DNA from: Bacillus vallismortis
GTDB taxonomy: Bacteria > Bacillota > Bacilli > Bacillales > Bacillaceae
Direction: 5' to 3'
Length of the DNA stretch: 64,000 nt
NCBI RefSeq assembly: GCF_040784915.1
Contig: NZ_CP160797.1
Location: 2,842,137-2,906,136 of the forward strand
The position numbers and the translations under genes are program-made. This document shows, one piece after another, positions 28,474-40,045 of this stretch (positions within the stretch are counted from its first letter, which is position 1; every line of letters begins with the position of its first letter). The notes under the pieces were generated by a model that searched no databases, was not told the DNA's origin, and saw only the letters and a program-made list of their open reading frames with translations.

Positions 28474-29571
28474 TCACACATTAGAAATTGTATTTTCACT
28501 CATAATTAATGTCTTAACTTCCTTTGTAATGGCCTGAGTGCTGCTGAACTCTTCGCCTCGTGCCAAGTCTCTTGTTCTTTTTCCGGAAGCCAAGACTTTA
28601 TTAACCGCATCTTCTACAGCTTTCGCTTCCTCTTCAAGCCCGAAAGATGTCCTCAAAAGCATTGCCGCTGACAATATGGCCGCGAACGGATTTGCCATCC
28701 CTTTACCGGCTATGTCAGGCGCGGAACCATGAACAGGCTCAAACAGATGAAGACCTGAACTTGACAGGCTGGCTGACGGGAGCATTCCGAGTGAGCCTGT
28801 AAGCATGGACGCTTCATCGCTTAAAATATCGCCGAACATGTTTTCAGTCACCACGACATCAAATTGATTCGGTGCATAAATCAGCTGCATGGCCGCGTTA
28901 TCCACAAGCATGTGCTCCAGCTTCACATCAGGAAAGTCTTTTGCAACGTCCTCTGCCACTTCACGCCACAGCCTGCTTGATTCAAGAACGTTCGCTTTAT
29001 CAACAGAGGTCACTTTGCCTTTTCTGGCCGCCGCCATTTTAAAGCCCTCTCTGATCACGCGCTCAATTTCCGTCCGCTTATAAAACAGCGTGTCTACAGC
29101 TTCCTGCTCACCTTCAGTGTTTACATAGCGTTTGCTCGGCTGGCCGAAATACAAGCCGCCTGTCAGCTCACGGACGATAACGAAATCAACGTTATCAATA
29201 TATTCTTTTTTCAAAGGTGAAGCGTCAGAAAGGCTTTCGAACACCTTCACAGGCCGCAAATTCGCAAACAAATCTAGCTGTTTTCTGATGCTGAGCAGCC
29301 CTTTTTCCGGTCTCAGCTCCGAAGGATTTTGATCCCATTTCGGTCCGCCCACAGCGCCAAGCAATATAGCGTCCGCATTTTTACAAGCCGAAACGGTTTC
29401 CTCCGGGAGGGGGTTGTTATGTTCATCAATCGCCGCCCCTCCGATCAGGCCATATTCAAATTCAAAATCATGTTTAAAGCGTTCGGCAACACTTTTCAGT
29501 ACGTCTGTCGCTGATTCTAATACCTCAGGGCCGATCCCGTCTCCGGGCAATAGAGCAATACGTTTCTTCAA
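28474..29571 (-). CDS. leuB: 3-isopropylmalate dehydrogenase
   Basis: The 365-residue NAD-dependent beta-decarboxylating dehydrogenase oxidises 3-isopropylmalate to 2-ketoisocaproate. Motifs: LLPGDGIGPEV at the N-terminus, the substrate and metal region around VRELTGGLYFG, and the dinucleotide region EPVHGSAPDIAGKG. Translation starts at TTG, 10 nt after AAAGGAG. It follows leuA by 20 nt. Confidence 0.97.
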   Translation of the reverse strand: MKKRIALLPGDGIGPEVLESATDVLKSVAERFKHDFEFEYGLIGGAAIDEHNNPLPEETVSACKNADAILLGAVGGPKWDQNPSELRPEKGLLSIRKQLDLFANLRPVKVFESLSDASPLKKEYIDNVDFVIVRELTGGLYFGQPSKRYVNTEGEQEAVDTLFYKRTEIERVIREGFKMAAARKGKVTSVDKANVLESSRLWREVAEDVAKDFPDVKLEHMLVDNAAMQLIYAPNQFDVVVTENMFGDILSDEASMLTGSLGMLPSASLSSSGLHLFEPVHGSAPDIAGKGMANPFAAILSAAMLLRTSFGLEEEAKAVEDAVNKVLASGKRTRDLARGEEFSSTQAITKEVKTLIMSENTISNV

Positions 29572-29591
29572 GTTAACCGTTCTCCTTTCTT

Positions 29592-32701
<3,110 letters not shown>

Positions 32702-32705
<4 letters not shown>

Positions 32706-34426
32706 GGTTTCACCCCCACCATTTCATGCAGCCCTTTCCCCGGAGCCACCATCGGGAATACTTTTTCTTCTCTGGCAACCCGCACGTCAATGACAACCGG
32801 CTCTTTTGATCTTAATGCCTCTTCCAGCTTTTCTTTCGCTTCCGCATCCGATGAAATTCTGATGCCTTTAATGCCGTATGCTTCTGACAATTTGACGAAG
32901 TCAGGCTGAGAAGCAAATTTAGATTCTGAATAGCGTTCTTCATAGAAAATTTCCTGCCACTGTCTGACCATTCCGAGACAAGCGTTATTTAAAATGATGA
33001 CTTTGACCGGAAGATTCAATTCGCGAATGACATCGAGTTCTTGGAGCGTCATTTGAAAACCGCCGTCCCCGAGAACCGCCACTACAGTAGCATCTTTATC
33101 CGCCAGCTGTGCGCCAATCGCTGCCGGAAGGCCGAATCCCATCGTTCCAAGTCCGCCTGATGTGACCCATTTATCTGCTTTTTGGAACGGATAGAATTGC
33201 GCTGACCACATTTGATGCTGGCCGACATCCGTTGCGACTATAGCCTCGCCATTTGTAAATTGATGAATATATTCAATTAATTTCTGTGGTTTAAAGCCTT
33301 CTTCTTCATTATCTACATACCAGAGCGGGTACTCTTCTTTCCATTCGGCGAGCTGTTTTTTCCATTCGCCTGAATCACTTTGTCTGCCGTCTTGTTTGAT
33401 CAGCTCCTGCAGGACAATTTTGCTGTCTCCGACTACAGGAATCTGTGTTTTCATGATTTTTCCGATTTCAGCCGGATCAATATCGATGTGGGCAATCTTT
33501 GCGTTTTTTGCAAAGTGCTTCAGGTTTCCTGTGACGCGGTCATCAAAACGGGCACCGATACTGATTAAAAGATCACAATCATGAAGGGCCATATTGGCTG
33601 TATACGTTCCGTGCATTCCCGCCATCCCCAAGAAAAGCGAGTGATCAGCCGGGAAGCCTCCGAGCCCCAAAAGGGTGTGTGCCACTGGGATTTGCTGCTG
33701 TTCTGCATAATTTTTTAATTCTTCTGACGCTTTTCCGTGCAGTACGCCCGCCCCCGCCAGGATCACCGGTTTCTTTGCGCCGCTTACGGCTTCCACAAGC
33801 TTGCGGACCTGCAAATAATTCGGCTCGATAGTCGGCTGGTATCCCGGGAGATTCATCTCATGATCATAGCTGAATTCTCCTTCAATTGTTGCTACATCTT
33901 TCGGAATATCAATCAATACAGGGCCGGGTCTTCCAGTTGTTGCAATATGGAACGCTTCTTTAATGATGCGCGGCAGATCTTCCGGCTGGCGAACCTGATA
34001 GCTGTGTTTTGTCACCGGCATGGTAATTCCTAAAATGTCCGCTTCCTGAAATGCATCGCTCCCGATAACGGATGTGGCTACCTGCCCTGTAAAGACGACT
34101 AATGGCAATGAATCAATCATGGCATCCGCCAGGCCTGTAACAAGGTTTGTCGCTCCCGGGCCTGACGTGGCAATGACGACACCCGGTTTTCCGGAGACTC
34201 TTGCGTATCCTTCCGCTGCATGGATCGCACCTTGTTCGTGACGGGGAAGGATATGTACCAACCCTGAATTGTAAAGCTTATCGTAGATCGGAAGCACAGC
34301 CCCGCCCGGATAACCGAATATCATGTCTACTTTCTCTTTTTTCAATGATTCAATCAGCATTAATGCTCCGCTCATCGTCTGTGTACATTTGGCAGACGCC
34401 GAATCCACCTGTACATTAGTCCCCAT
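32702..34426 (-). CDS. ilvB: Acetolactate synthase, catalytic large subunit
   Basis: The 574-residue thiamine-diphosphate enzyme condenses pyruvate with pyruvate or 2-ketobutyrate. The catalytic glutamate lies in [17 protein letters not shown]. The ThDP-binding motif runs from GDGGFQM to [11 protein letters not shown]-domain features lie in the centre. Start ATG follows AAAGGAGG. First gene of the ilvBHC-leuABCD operon and directly downstream of the T-box leader. Confidence 0.98.
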
Positions 34427-34497
34427 TTTAGTTCCTCCTTTTGGATTTTCATCCTCTAAAGATCAATCGTTTTATTAGTTTGATAGCTGACTATTCA

Positions 34498-34908
34498 ATA
34501 AAAAGAGCCTTTCCACCCACAATCAGCCGCGCAGTGATGCGATAGCTAAAAGGGGCGAAAAGGCTCTTCTTTCCGCGGTACCACCCTTGTTTACGGCCTA
34601 TTGAATCAGCCGTCTCATGGATATTTCTATCCGCTTTAATAACGAGTGAATCAAGTTCACCCGGCCAAGTCCTACTATGGTTTCAGACTGGCACTCTGAG
34701 GCGAGTTCACCTTGTAAAGCTTTGCCGGTTCTCAGCTAACCCGGTTCTCTGTGGAAAGCTTTATCAAGGCTACTTATCCTCATCTGCGCTTTTCATATTC
34801 AGTCTCCGGAACAGCTTTTCAGCTGTTCAAGAAGGTCGTTTGTTTTTTCATTTTTCAGCATCACATTGCGATCATTTTCGCTTGTGAAGCTTGCGTTTAT
34901 CTTTTGTT
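34498..34908 (-). promoter_or_regulatory. T-box riboswitch leader of the ilv-leu operon
   Basis: The minus strand carries the T-box GGGTGGTACCGCGG (34573-34586), followed by a terminator with arms of the form AAGAGCCTTTTCGCCC and GGGTGGAAAGGCTCTT and a T run near 34500. From the promoter to ilvB the leader is about 480 nt, the length known for this operon. A CUC leucine codon at 34703-34705 is a candidate specifier. In B. subtilis this leader senses uncharged tRNA-Leu. Confidence 0.93.
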
Positions 34909-34914
34909 GAACTC

Positions 34915-34943
34915 ATATTACGCCGCTTTGGACGCAGTGTCAA
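34915..34943 (-). promoter_or_regulatory. SigA promoter of the ilv-leu operon
   Basis: The minus strand reads TTGACA (34938-34943), 17 nt, then TAATAT (34915-34920). An AT-rich stretch just upstream (about 34945-34975) loosely resembles CodY motifs but matches the consensus poorly. Confidence 0.88.
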
Positions 34944-34989
34944 CAGCATTTTTTAAAATTATTAGACAATTTTGATTAATCAATCTATA

Positions 34990-35005
34990 TTGTATACGCT
35001 TTCAT
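34990..35005 (-). promoter_or_regulatory. CcpA-binding cre site upstream of ilv-leu
   Basis: The minus strand reads ATGAAAGCGTATACAA, an exact match to the cre consensus WTGNAARCGNWWWCAW. Its centre lies about 90 bp upstream of the predicted transcription start, a position suited to the known CcpA activation of this operon. Confidence 0.9.
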
Positions 35006-35101
35006 TATTGGCGCATAAGGAATTGTAACTATTAAAAGTTTTTATAATTTTTTTATTAATCTAATAAGAATACAACAGAATTTTTCAATCTGATAGAAAA
35101 C

Positions 35102-35118
35102 TGTCATAAAATATGACG
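35102..35118. promoter_or_regulatory. TnrA box upstream of ilv-leu
   Basis: TGTCATAAAATATGACG matches the TnrA consensus TGTNANAWWWTMTNACA at all but the last base. It lies about 200 bp upstream of the ilv-leu start, where TnrA is known to repress this operon under nitrogen limitation. It also lies about 110 bp upstream of ysnD. Confidence 0.82.
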
Positions 35119-35155
35119 CGCTATCGTTTTTGATGGAATATATGTATGAAAGATC

Positions 35156-35167
35156 GGATAGGCACTT
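35156..35167 (+). promoter_or_regulatory. Candidate GerE box upstream of ysnD
   Basis: GGATAGGCACTT fits the GerE consensus RWWTRGGYNNYY at all but one position and overlaps the -35 region of the putative SigK promoter. Confidence 0.5.
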
Positions 35168-35191
35168 CCATTATTCCTCCGGCATACATTG
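35164..35191 (+). promoter_or_regulatory. Candidate SigK promoter of ysnD
   Basis: AC (35164-35165), a 17-nt spacer, then CATACATTG (35183-35191) fits the SigK pattern AC-N16/17-CATANNNTA with one mismatch at the last base. Confidence 0.6.
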
Positions 35192-35220
35192 GTGGTATCT
35201 TGTAAAGAAAAGGTGATACG

Positions 35221-35547
35221 ATGAATAAATCATTAGCTGACATGCAAGGGTTCCCAGCGGGCTTTCCCACCTTTCCGCAGCCATATTATCCGACAGCTCC
35301 TTCCTTTTATCAGCAAAACGACCAGCCTTTTGGAGGCTATGGATACGGACAGCCGTACAGTCAGGCGTACAGCCCGATAAGCACCCCCTCTGCCATGTAC
35401 TCCTCATTCCCATACGCATCCGGATTTTATGGGCAGCCATTTGCAGGCGCAGGCTATAGCGGCCACGGGGTAGGTTTCAGTATCCCGGCGACGCACGCCG
35501 GCGGATTCAGCAGAGCACCTGGCGCTCACGGAGGGTTTCGATATTAA
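35221..35547 (+). CDS. ysnD: YsnD, Tyr/Gly/Pro-rich spore coat protein
   Basis: The 108-residue protein is very rich in Tyr, Gly, Pro, Phe and Ser ([22 protein letters not shown]) and ends in GGFRY. Such composition is common in late spore coat proteins that become tyrosine cross-linked. I recall YsnD as a coat component of B. subtilis. Start ATG follows AAAAGGTG by 6 nt. The SigK-like promoter and GerE-like box upstream support late mother-cell expression. It has its own terminator. Confidence 0.85.
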   Translation: MNKSLADMQGFPAGFPTFPQPYYPTAPSFYQQNDQPFGGYGYGQPYSQAYSPISTPSAMYSSFPYASGFYGQPFAGAGYSGHGVGFSIPATHAGGFSRAPGAHGGFRY

Positions 35548-35578
35548 AGCCGAATATTGTTTTCGGCCTCTTTTTTTT
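35547..35578 (+). terminator. Intrinsic terminator after ysnD
   Basis: Arms GCCGAA and TTCGGC are followed by CTC and eight T on the plus strand. Confidence 0.85.
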
Positions 35579-35728
35579 GCCTTGAAACGCCTTTCACAAA
35601 TCAAATCATTCCAAAAATGATTCATACCGGCAGATTTTCTGTCTTTCTATTTGGAAAAAAGACGGAATATGATTATGATGAAATGAAATATGTTCTGATA
35701 ACCTGCAAGTTTTTGAGGAGGAATAGAA

Positions 35729-36184
35729 TTGCTTATAAAAATAGATAATGTAACTGGACACGAAGTGATCTCATTTGTGAATGAGCATTTACATAGCATG
35801 ACGCTCATGTCCCCGCCAGAAAGCATCCATGCCTTAGATGCAGAAAGGCTGAGAGGGCCTGAAATGACATTTTGGAGCGCATGGGAGGGCAATGAACTAG
35901 CCGGCTGCGGAGCGCTTAAAGAACTGGACAGCCGGCATGGAGAAATCAAATCAATGCGCACGTCTGCATCCCATTTAAGAAAAGGGGTTGCCAAACAAAT
36001 TCTCCAACACATCCTAGAGGAGGCTAGAGAGCGGGGTTATGAGAGGGTAAGCTTAGAAACAGGTTCAATGGCTTCATTTAAGCCGGCAAGAAAATTGTAT
36101 GAAAGCTTCGGCTTTCAGTACTGTGAACCGTTTGCCGACTATGTTGAAGATCCGAACAGTGTGTTTATGACGAAGAAGCTGTGA
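35729..36184 (+). CDS. ysnE: GNAT family N-acetyltransferase YsnE
   Basis: The 151-residue protein has the acetyl-CoA-binding core of the GNAT fold: GEIKSMRTSASHLRKGVAKQIL, where the R/Q-x-x-G-x-G/A loop appears as RKGVAK, and the C-terminal MASFKPARKLYESFGF. Homologues in B. velezensis have been tied to indole-acetic-acid production, but the substrate here cannot be read from sequence. Translation starts at TTG 35729, 6 nt after GAGGAGGA. The promoter is not clear. Confidence 0.9.
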   Translation: MLIKIDNVTGHEVISFVNEHLHSMTLMSPPESIHALDAERLRGPEMTFWSAWEGNELAGCGALKELDSRHGEIKSMRTSASHLRKGVAKQILQHILEEARERGYERVSLETGSMASFKPARKLYESFGFQYCEPFADYVEDPNSVFMTKKL

Positions 36185-36300
36185 ACATTTTTTGGGATAG
36201 ATAAGTGCAGAGGTAATCCCTATTATTTCTTTTGCATCAATTCCCTGTTAAAATTCAATAGAGCAGAAAAAAACCAGAACAAAATCGGTTATTGCTTTAT

Positions 36301-36340
36301 CATACAAAAAACCATCCAGCACTGGATGGTTTTTTGTATG
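36301..36340. terminator. Bidirectional terminator between ysnE and the kelch gene
   Basis: Two perfect 19-bp arms (36301-36319 and 36322-36340) are separated by CA. The hairpin contains AAAAAACC and GGTTTTTT, so each strand has a T tract at the outer stem. It lies two bases from the kelch stop codon and serves both convergent genes. Confidence 0.9.
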
Positions 36341-36342
36341 AG

Positions 36343-37593
36343 TTATTTATATTTATTCACTTCATACATCAAAATGTTTTTAAACACAACATAATCCTTT
36401 TTACTTTCAAAAGGCCCTTTGTTATTGTCATGCTCATCTATTTCATAAAAGCCTGGTCCCTCTCCCGCATCACGCTGCTTATACCATTTGAGGAATCCGT
36501 TTACTTCTTTCATGGACAGCTGATACTCTTTTTGCAAACCATTTACCATGGTGATAACTAGGAGAGCGTCTCCGTCTTCTGTTGCTGAATGATCCTCAGA
36601 AGGGGTTGTTGATCCTTTATCTTTATCTCCCGAATTGTCTTCAGAAGGTATGTTTAAATCCTTTAATGAAATTGACATAACTGATTTAAAATTAGAGGAT
36701 GCATTCCCAGTAAAACTGGATGTTTCCTCTCTTCCACCGATTACGTAAAGAGTATCATCGATAATGGCAGAAGAATGAGCCATTCTATATGGAGCTTTAG
36801 GATTAGTTACTCCTATAACCGATTGACTTTTAGGATCATACACCCTAATTCGAGTTACACCTCCTGTCATCAGTATTTTTCCTTTATAAACAAGTGCAGA
36901 ATAATATCCTGCTCTGAATCCCTTACCATTTTTTGTCCAGCTATCATTTTCTGGATCATAGACATAAACAATTCGACCAATGTATTGCGTTCCGCCAAGG
37001 ATATATAATTTATTATCGATTACTGCTGTAATACCCGCATAGATTTCATCATTTAACTTTTGTTTTTTCTCCCATTTCTTCGTTTCGAGATCATAACTGT
37101 AAGTCGTTGCATATTTTGTATTTTCATAGGCTACAACGTAAATTTTCTTTCCAATAGCTTCTGCATAAATTCTATAAGCTGGAACTTTTTTTTCAAAGGG
37201 GAGATCATCCGATTTTTCCCACGTATCTTTTTTTGGATCATATACTTCTACTGTCTTTACAACCCCATCGTTTGACATTCCACCCATGACATAAATTTTA
37301 CCGTCAACTGTAACAGTCGCAGCTCCTCCTCTCTCTGTTGGCATGTCGGCTTTTTTTGTCCATTCATTCGTTTTAGGATCATAGACAAACGTTTGGTTCC
37401 CATAAGTACCTTGTTTTTGCATCCCGCCACCAATCACGTATATCTTTCCATCTACTACGCTGCTGCTTGCGCCCACACGCGCCTCAGGCAAATCTGCTCT
37501 TTCTTTCCATTTAACTGTTTCCGCGCTAACTGTTTGAAGCGATTGAAACAGCGTAATAACGAATAAGAAAAAAACAATGAACCATTTTTTCAA
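36343..37593 (-). CDS. Secreted kelch-repeat beta-propeller protein with C-terminal accessory domain
   Basis: The 416-residue product starts at a TTG 7 nt after AAAGGGAGTG. A signal peptide covers 1-24 (cleavage predicted after TVSA). Six kelch blades span about 27-312: double-glycine motifs near 55, 104, 200, 244 and 286, blade tryptophans W78, W125, W174 and W219. Blade 3 has lost its glycine pair (IYVVAYEN). A Ser/Asp/Thr-rich linker (about 315-341) leads to a 75-residue C-terminal domain (LLVITMVNGLQKEYQL ... DHDNNKGPF-like ... NILMYEV) resembling tails of other Bacillus and Paenibacillus secreted proteins. No sortase or lipoprotein signal is seen, so release or cell-wall association is inferred. 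The gene is visibly AT-richer than neighbours, and I do not remember it at this place in strain 168. Function unknown. Confidence 0.82.
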   Translation of the reverse strand: MKKWFIVFFLFVITLFQSLQTVSAETVKWKERADLPEARVGASSSVVDGKIYVIGGGMQKQGTYGNQTFVYDPKTNEWTKKADMPTERGGAATVTVDGKIYVMGGMSNDGVVKTVEVYDPKKDTWEKSDDLPFEKKVPAYRIYAEAIGKKIYVVAYENTKYATTYSYDLETKKWEKKQKLNDEIYAGITAVIDNKLYILGGTQYIGRIVYVYDPENDSWTKNGKGFRAGYYSALVYKGKILMTGGVTRIRVYDPKSQSVIGVTNPKAPYRMAHSSAIIDDTLYVIGGREETSSFTGNASSNFKSVMSISLKDLNIPSEDNSGDKDKGSTTPSEDHSATEDGDALLVITMVNGLQKEYQLSMKEVNGFLKWYKQRDAGEGPGFYEIDEHDNNKGPFESKKDYVVFKNILMYEVNKYK

Positions 37594-37742
37594 AAGAAAA
37601 CACTCCCTTTATTTAATTGTTTCACATAACAAATATCGGCACAGCTTTGATTTTTTTCATATTATTTCCGGAATATTCATTTTTCAGGAAATTCATATAA
37701 TAACAGGTTTGTTACTGAAAAACTTCGGATGCTTTCAATTTT

Positions 37743-37767
37743 GTTTATTTCAAAGATCAGCGGGAAT
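37743..37767 (+). promoter_or_regulatory. SigB promoter of ysnF
   Basis: GTTTAT (37743-37748), 13 nt, then GGGAAT (37762-37767) closely fits the SigB consensus GTTTAA-N12-15-GGGWAW. ysnF is a known general-stress gene. The rest of the 225-bp gap back to the kelch gene has no ORF and no promoter I can assign to kelch. Confidence 0.75.
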
Positions 37768-37818
37768 TAAAAACGACATGAACGATAAAATGCAAAATTG
37801 ATAAAGGAGGAGATTAAT

Positions 37819-38643
37819 ATGAAAAGCATAGTTGGTGTATACGAAACGCCGCAGGAAACCATTGCAGCGATTGAAGGCTTAATAACAAAAGGTTTTGATT
37901 CTGACGATATTTCGGTTGTGACAAGCCGGCGAGATACAGATTATCTTGAGTCACGGACAGGAACAGAAGTCAATCAAGCCGTCGGTGCACATGAGGATGA
38001 ATCCGAATCATTTTTTGATAAGCTGAAAGATTATTTTACAATGGATGATACTGCCGCACACAGCAAGACATTATCAGATTTGGATATTACGACTGGCGAA
38101 ATAGAAAATTATCAAGAGGATCTGGATGAAGGAAAACTCCTTGTGGCTGTTGATACAGATGCAGAAGTCAATCCACCTATTGATAACGGCAATGCTCTTT
38201 CAGGCGGCTTTTCAAGCACAAACGACATGGCGGATTATACAACGAAAGAAGAAAAAACAATGCCGCTGAGGGAAGAACAACTGAAAGTCGATAAGGAAGA
38301 CGTTCAAACTGGAGAAGTAGAGATTGGAAAAGAAGTGAAAACAGAACAAAGAGATATGGACATCCCGGTGAGACGCGATGAAATTTATGTTGAACGCCGC
38401 CCAGTGGATGAAAATACAGCGGACGCTTCTCCCGTCAATGATTCGGAAGAGATCAGAGTACCAATCGTTGAGGAGAAACTGGAAGTGACTAAAAAACCGG
38501 TTGTCACTGATGAAGTGGTTGTCGGAAAACGGACTGTCGAAGAGAATGAGCATATTTCCGACACCGTGAAAAAAGAAGAGCCTCGTCTCAATAAAGAAGG
38601 AAAAGTTGACGGCTTGGATGATGATACGTTAAATCACAAATAA
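37819..38643 (+). CDS. ysnF: General stress protein YsnF (DUF2382)
   Basis: The 274-residue soluble, acidic protein has an N-terminal general-stress domain (about 1-60, VGVYETPQETIAAIEGLITKGF, as in GsiB/YflT-type proteins). The C-terminal DUF2382 domain (about 155-260) shows paired sub-repeats: LREEQLKVDKEDVQTGEVEIGKEV and VPIVEEKLEVTKKPVVTDEVVVGK. Start ATG 37819 follows AAAGGAGGAG; the seven-codon upstream extension is disfavoured. Biochemical role unknown; the SigB-type promoter fits stress induction. Confidence 0.9.
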   Translation: MKSIVGVYETPQETIAAIEGLITKGFDSDDISVVTSRRDTDYLESRTGTEVNQAVGAHEDESESFFDKLKDYFTMDDTAAHSKTLSDLDITTGEIENYQEDLDEGKLLVAVDTDAEVNPPIDNGNALSGGFSSTNDMADYTTKEEKTMPLREEQLKVDKEDVQTGEVEIGKEVKTEQRDMDIPVRRDEIYVERRPVDENTADASPVNDSEEIRVPIVEEKLEVTKKPVVTDEVVVGKRTVEENEHISDTVKKEEPRLNKEGKVDGLDDDTLNHK

Positions 38644-38663
38644 AAGATCATAAACCAACAACA

Positions 38664-38698
38664 AAAAACCTCAAATCCTTAAAGGATTTGAGGTTTTT
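38664..38698. terminator. Bidirectional terminator between ysnF and tRNA-Arg
   Basis: A hairpin with 17-bp arms (AAAAACCTCAAATCCTT and AAGGATTTGAGGTTTTT) serves ysnF on the plus strand and the tRNA gene on the minus strand. Confidence 0.9.
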
Positions 38699-38707
38699 CT
38701 TTTGGTA

Positions 38708-38781
<74 letters not shown>

Positions 38782-38828
38782 ACGTTTTGTGTTTTCGTTT
38801 TTCGCTTTAACTATCAGCGACAAGATTT

Positions 38829-38857
38829 ATTATATATGGGATAAAGCAATAAGTCAA
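38829..38857 (-). promoter_or_regulatory. SigA promoter of tRNA-Arg
   Basis: The minus strand reads TTGACT (38852-38857), 17 nt, then TATAAT (38829-38834), a strong promoter typical of stable RNA genes. Confidence 0.85.
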
Positions 38858-38876
38858 CGGTTTTTTAGAATTTTTT

Positions 38877-38906
38877 TCATGAGGAAGAAATATTTCTTCC
38901 TCATGA
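38877..38906. repeat. Perfect 30-bp palindrome after ysnB
   Basis: Two 15-bp arms meet with no spacer at GAAAT/ATTTC. It begins 5 bp past the ysnB stop codon. The minus strand continues with A, not T, so it is not a canonical terminator for ysnB. It may stabilise the ysnB 3' end or be a protein-binding site. Confidence 0.85.
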
Positions 38907-38911
38907 CATTT

Positions 38912-39421
38912 TCATAGTGGGACACGGTTTTGCAGATCGTCAATTTCATGGCCTGCTTGGTCGTAAAAACGCACTGTTGCGGCGTCATTTTCTAAAGTCA
39001 GTATAGCATAGCTTTCTGTCCTGCGCACCCTTGGAAGGCGGATGCTGCCTGGATTAATCATTAGTTTTCCGCGCAGCACTTCGCTTCCCGCGATGTGCGA
39101 ATGCCCGAAACAAATAATATCCGCTCCGAGCTCCTCTGCACGATAGTATACGTTTAACAAGGTCTGTTTTATACCGTGAAGGTGGCCGTGTGTGACCAGT
39201 ATTTTTTTTGACCCGGCATTCAGAAGAAGCTCGTCCTTAAAATCGCCTGTAAAATCGCAATTTCCTTTTACAACCTTATAAGGATCCAATGCCGGATGCC
39301 CGGTTTCGAGTTCAGAGTCTCCGCAATGAATCATGAGATCAACTTCCGCTTCATGCCGTTTCGCGATGGTTTGGAGTTCTTCTTCAAGCCCATGGCTGTC
39401 ACTGATAATCAGCACGTTCAT
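38912..39421 (-). CDS. ysnB: YfcE/MJ0936-family metallophosphoesterase YsnB
   Basis: The 169-residue calcineurin-like phosphoesterase shows the metal-binding motifs ISDSHG (about 6-11), HCGDSE, GNCD, THGHLHG and GHSH. Homologues are manganese-dependent phosphodiesterases; the natural substrate is unknown. ATG 39421 is preferred over an in-frame TTG at 39427 because GGAGG is then 10 nt away instead of 4. It lies 15 nt after ysnA, in the apparent cluster gerM-rph-ysnA-ysnB. Confidence 0.92.
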   Translation of the reverse strand: MNVLIISDSHGLEEELQTIAKRHEAEVDLMIHCGDSELETGHPALDPYKVVKGNCDFTGDFKDELLLNAGSKKILVTHGHLHGIKQTLLNVYYRAEELGADIICFGHSHIAGSEVLRGKLMINPGSIRLPRVRRTESYAILTLENDAATVRFYDQAGHEIDDLQNRVPL

Positions 39422-39436
39422 GTACAAGCTTCCTCC

Positions 39437-40024
39437 TTATGCCTCTAAAAGCTTCGACAGCTTTTTAAGCGCGTCAGCCCTGTGGCTGATTTTATTTTTT
39501 TCATCACTTGTCAGTTCGGCCATTGTCTGATCTTTATCTTTTACGATAAAGATCGGGTCATAGCCAAAACCGTATTCTCCTCTCGGCTCTTCAGCGATAT
39601 ACCCCTCAACATGACCTTCGACTGTTTTTGTTTCCTCACCGGGGTTACTCACAGCCAGCGCGCATCGGAAACGGGCCGTGCGCTGTTCTTTTTCGATTCC
39701 TTTCAGTTCGCCGAGCACTTTATCGATATTTGCCTGATCGTCTTTCTGTTCCCCTGCATAGCGGGCGGAATAAACGCCGGGTCGGCCCCCAAGATTATCG
39801 ATGGACAGACCCGAGTCGTCCGCAATCACCATTTTGTTCACTGCTTTGGCAACAGCTTCTGCTTTGAGAATAGCATTTTCTTCAAACGTATGGCCTGTTT
39901 CTTCGATTTCTTCTGTGTATCCGATTTCAGCTAACGATTTGACATCATAGCCTTTTGGCTCAAGGATTTCTTTAAATTCCTTCACTTTTCCCGGATTATG
40001 TGTCGCAATAATTGCTTCTTTCAT
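39437..40024 (-). CDS. ysnA: dITP/XTP pyrophosphatase (RdgB/HAM1 family) YsnA
   Basis: The 195-residue house-cleaning enzyme hydrolyses non-canonical purine nucleotides (dITP, XTP, ITP) to the monophosphate. Motifs: [11 protein letters not shown] at the N-terminus, [18 protein letters not shown], and FGYDPIF. Start ATG 40024 follows AAAGG by about 10 nt; an in-frame TTG at 40033 would add three residues. It follows rph closely, as in many Firmicutes. Confidence 0.95.
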   Translation of the reverse strand: MKEAIIATHNPGKVKEFKEILEPKGYDVKSLAEIGYTEEIEETGHTFEENAILKAEAVAKAVNKMVIADDSGLSIDNLGGRPGVYSARYAGEQKDDQANIDKVLGELKGIEKEQRTARFRCALAVSNPGEETKTVEGHVEGYIAEEPRGEYGFGYDPIFIVKDKDQTMAELTSDEKNKISHRADALKKLSKLLEA

Positions 40025-40045
40025 TATGTTCAAGCCTTTCTGTAC

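Noticed and set aside
34945-34975. CodY-like AT-rich motif upstream of ilv-leu
   Set aside because: CodY control of this operon is established in B. subtilis, but the best alignment here matches only about ten of fifteen consensus bases, so no site was annotated.
35647-36012. 121-codon minus-strand ORF opposite ysnE
   Set aside because: It is the complement of ysnE, whose GNAT motifs and ribosome site are convincing.
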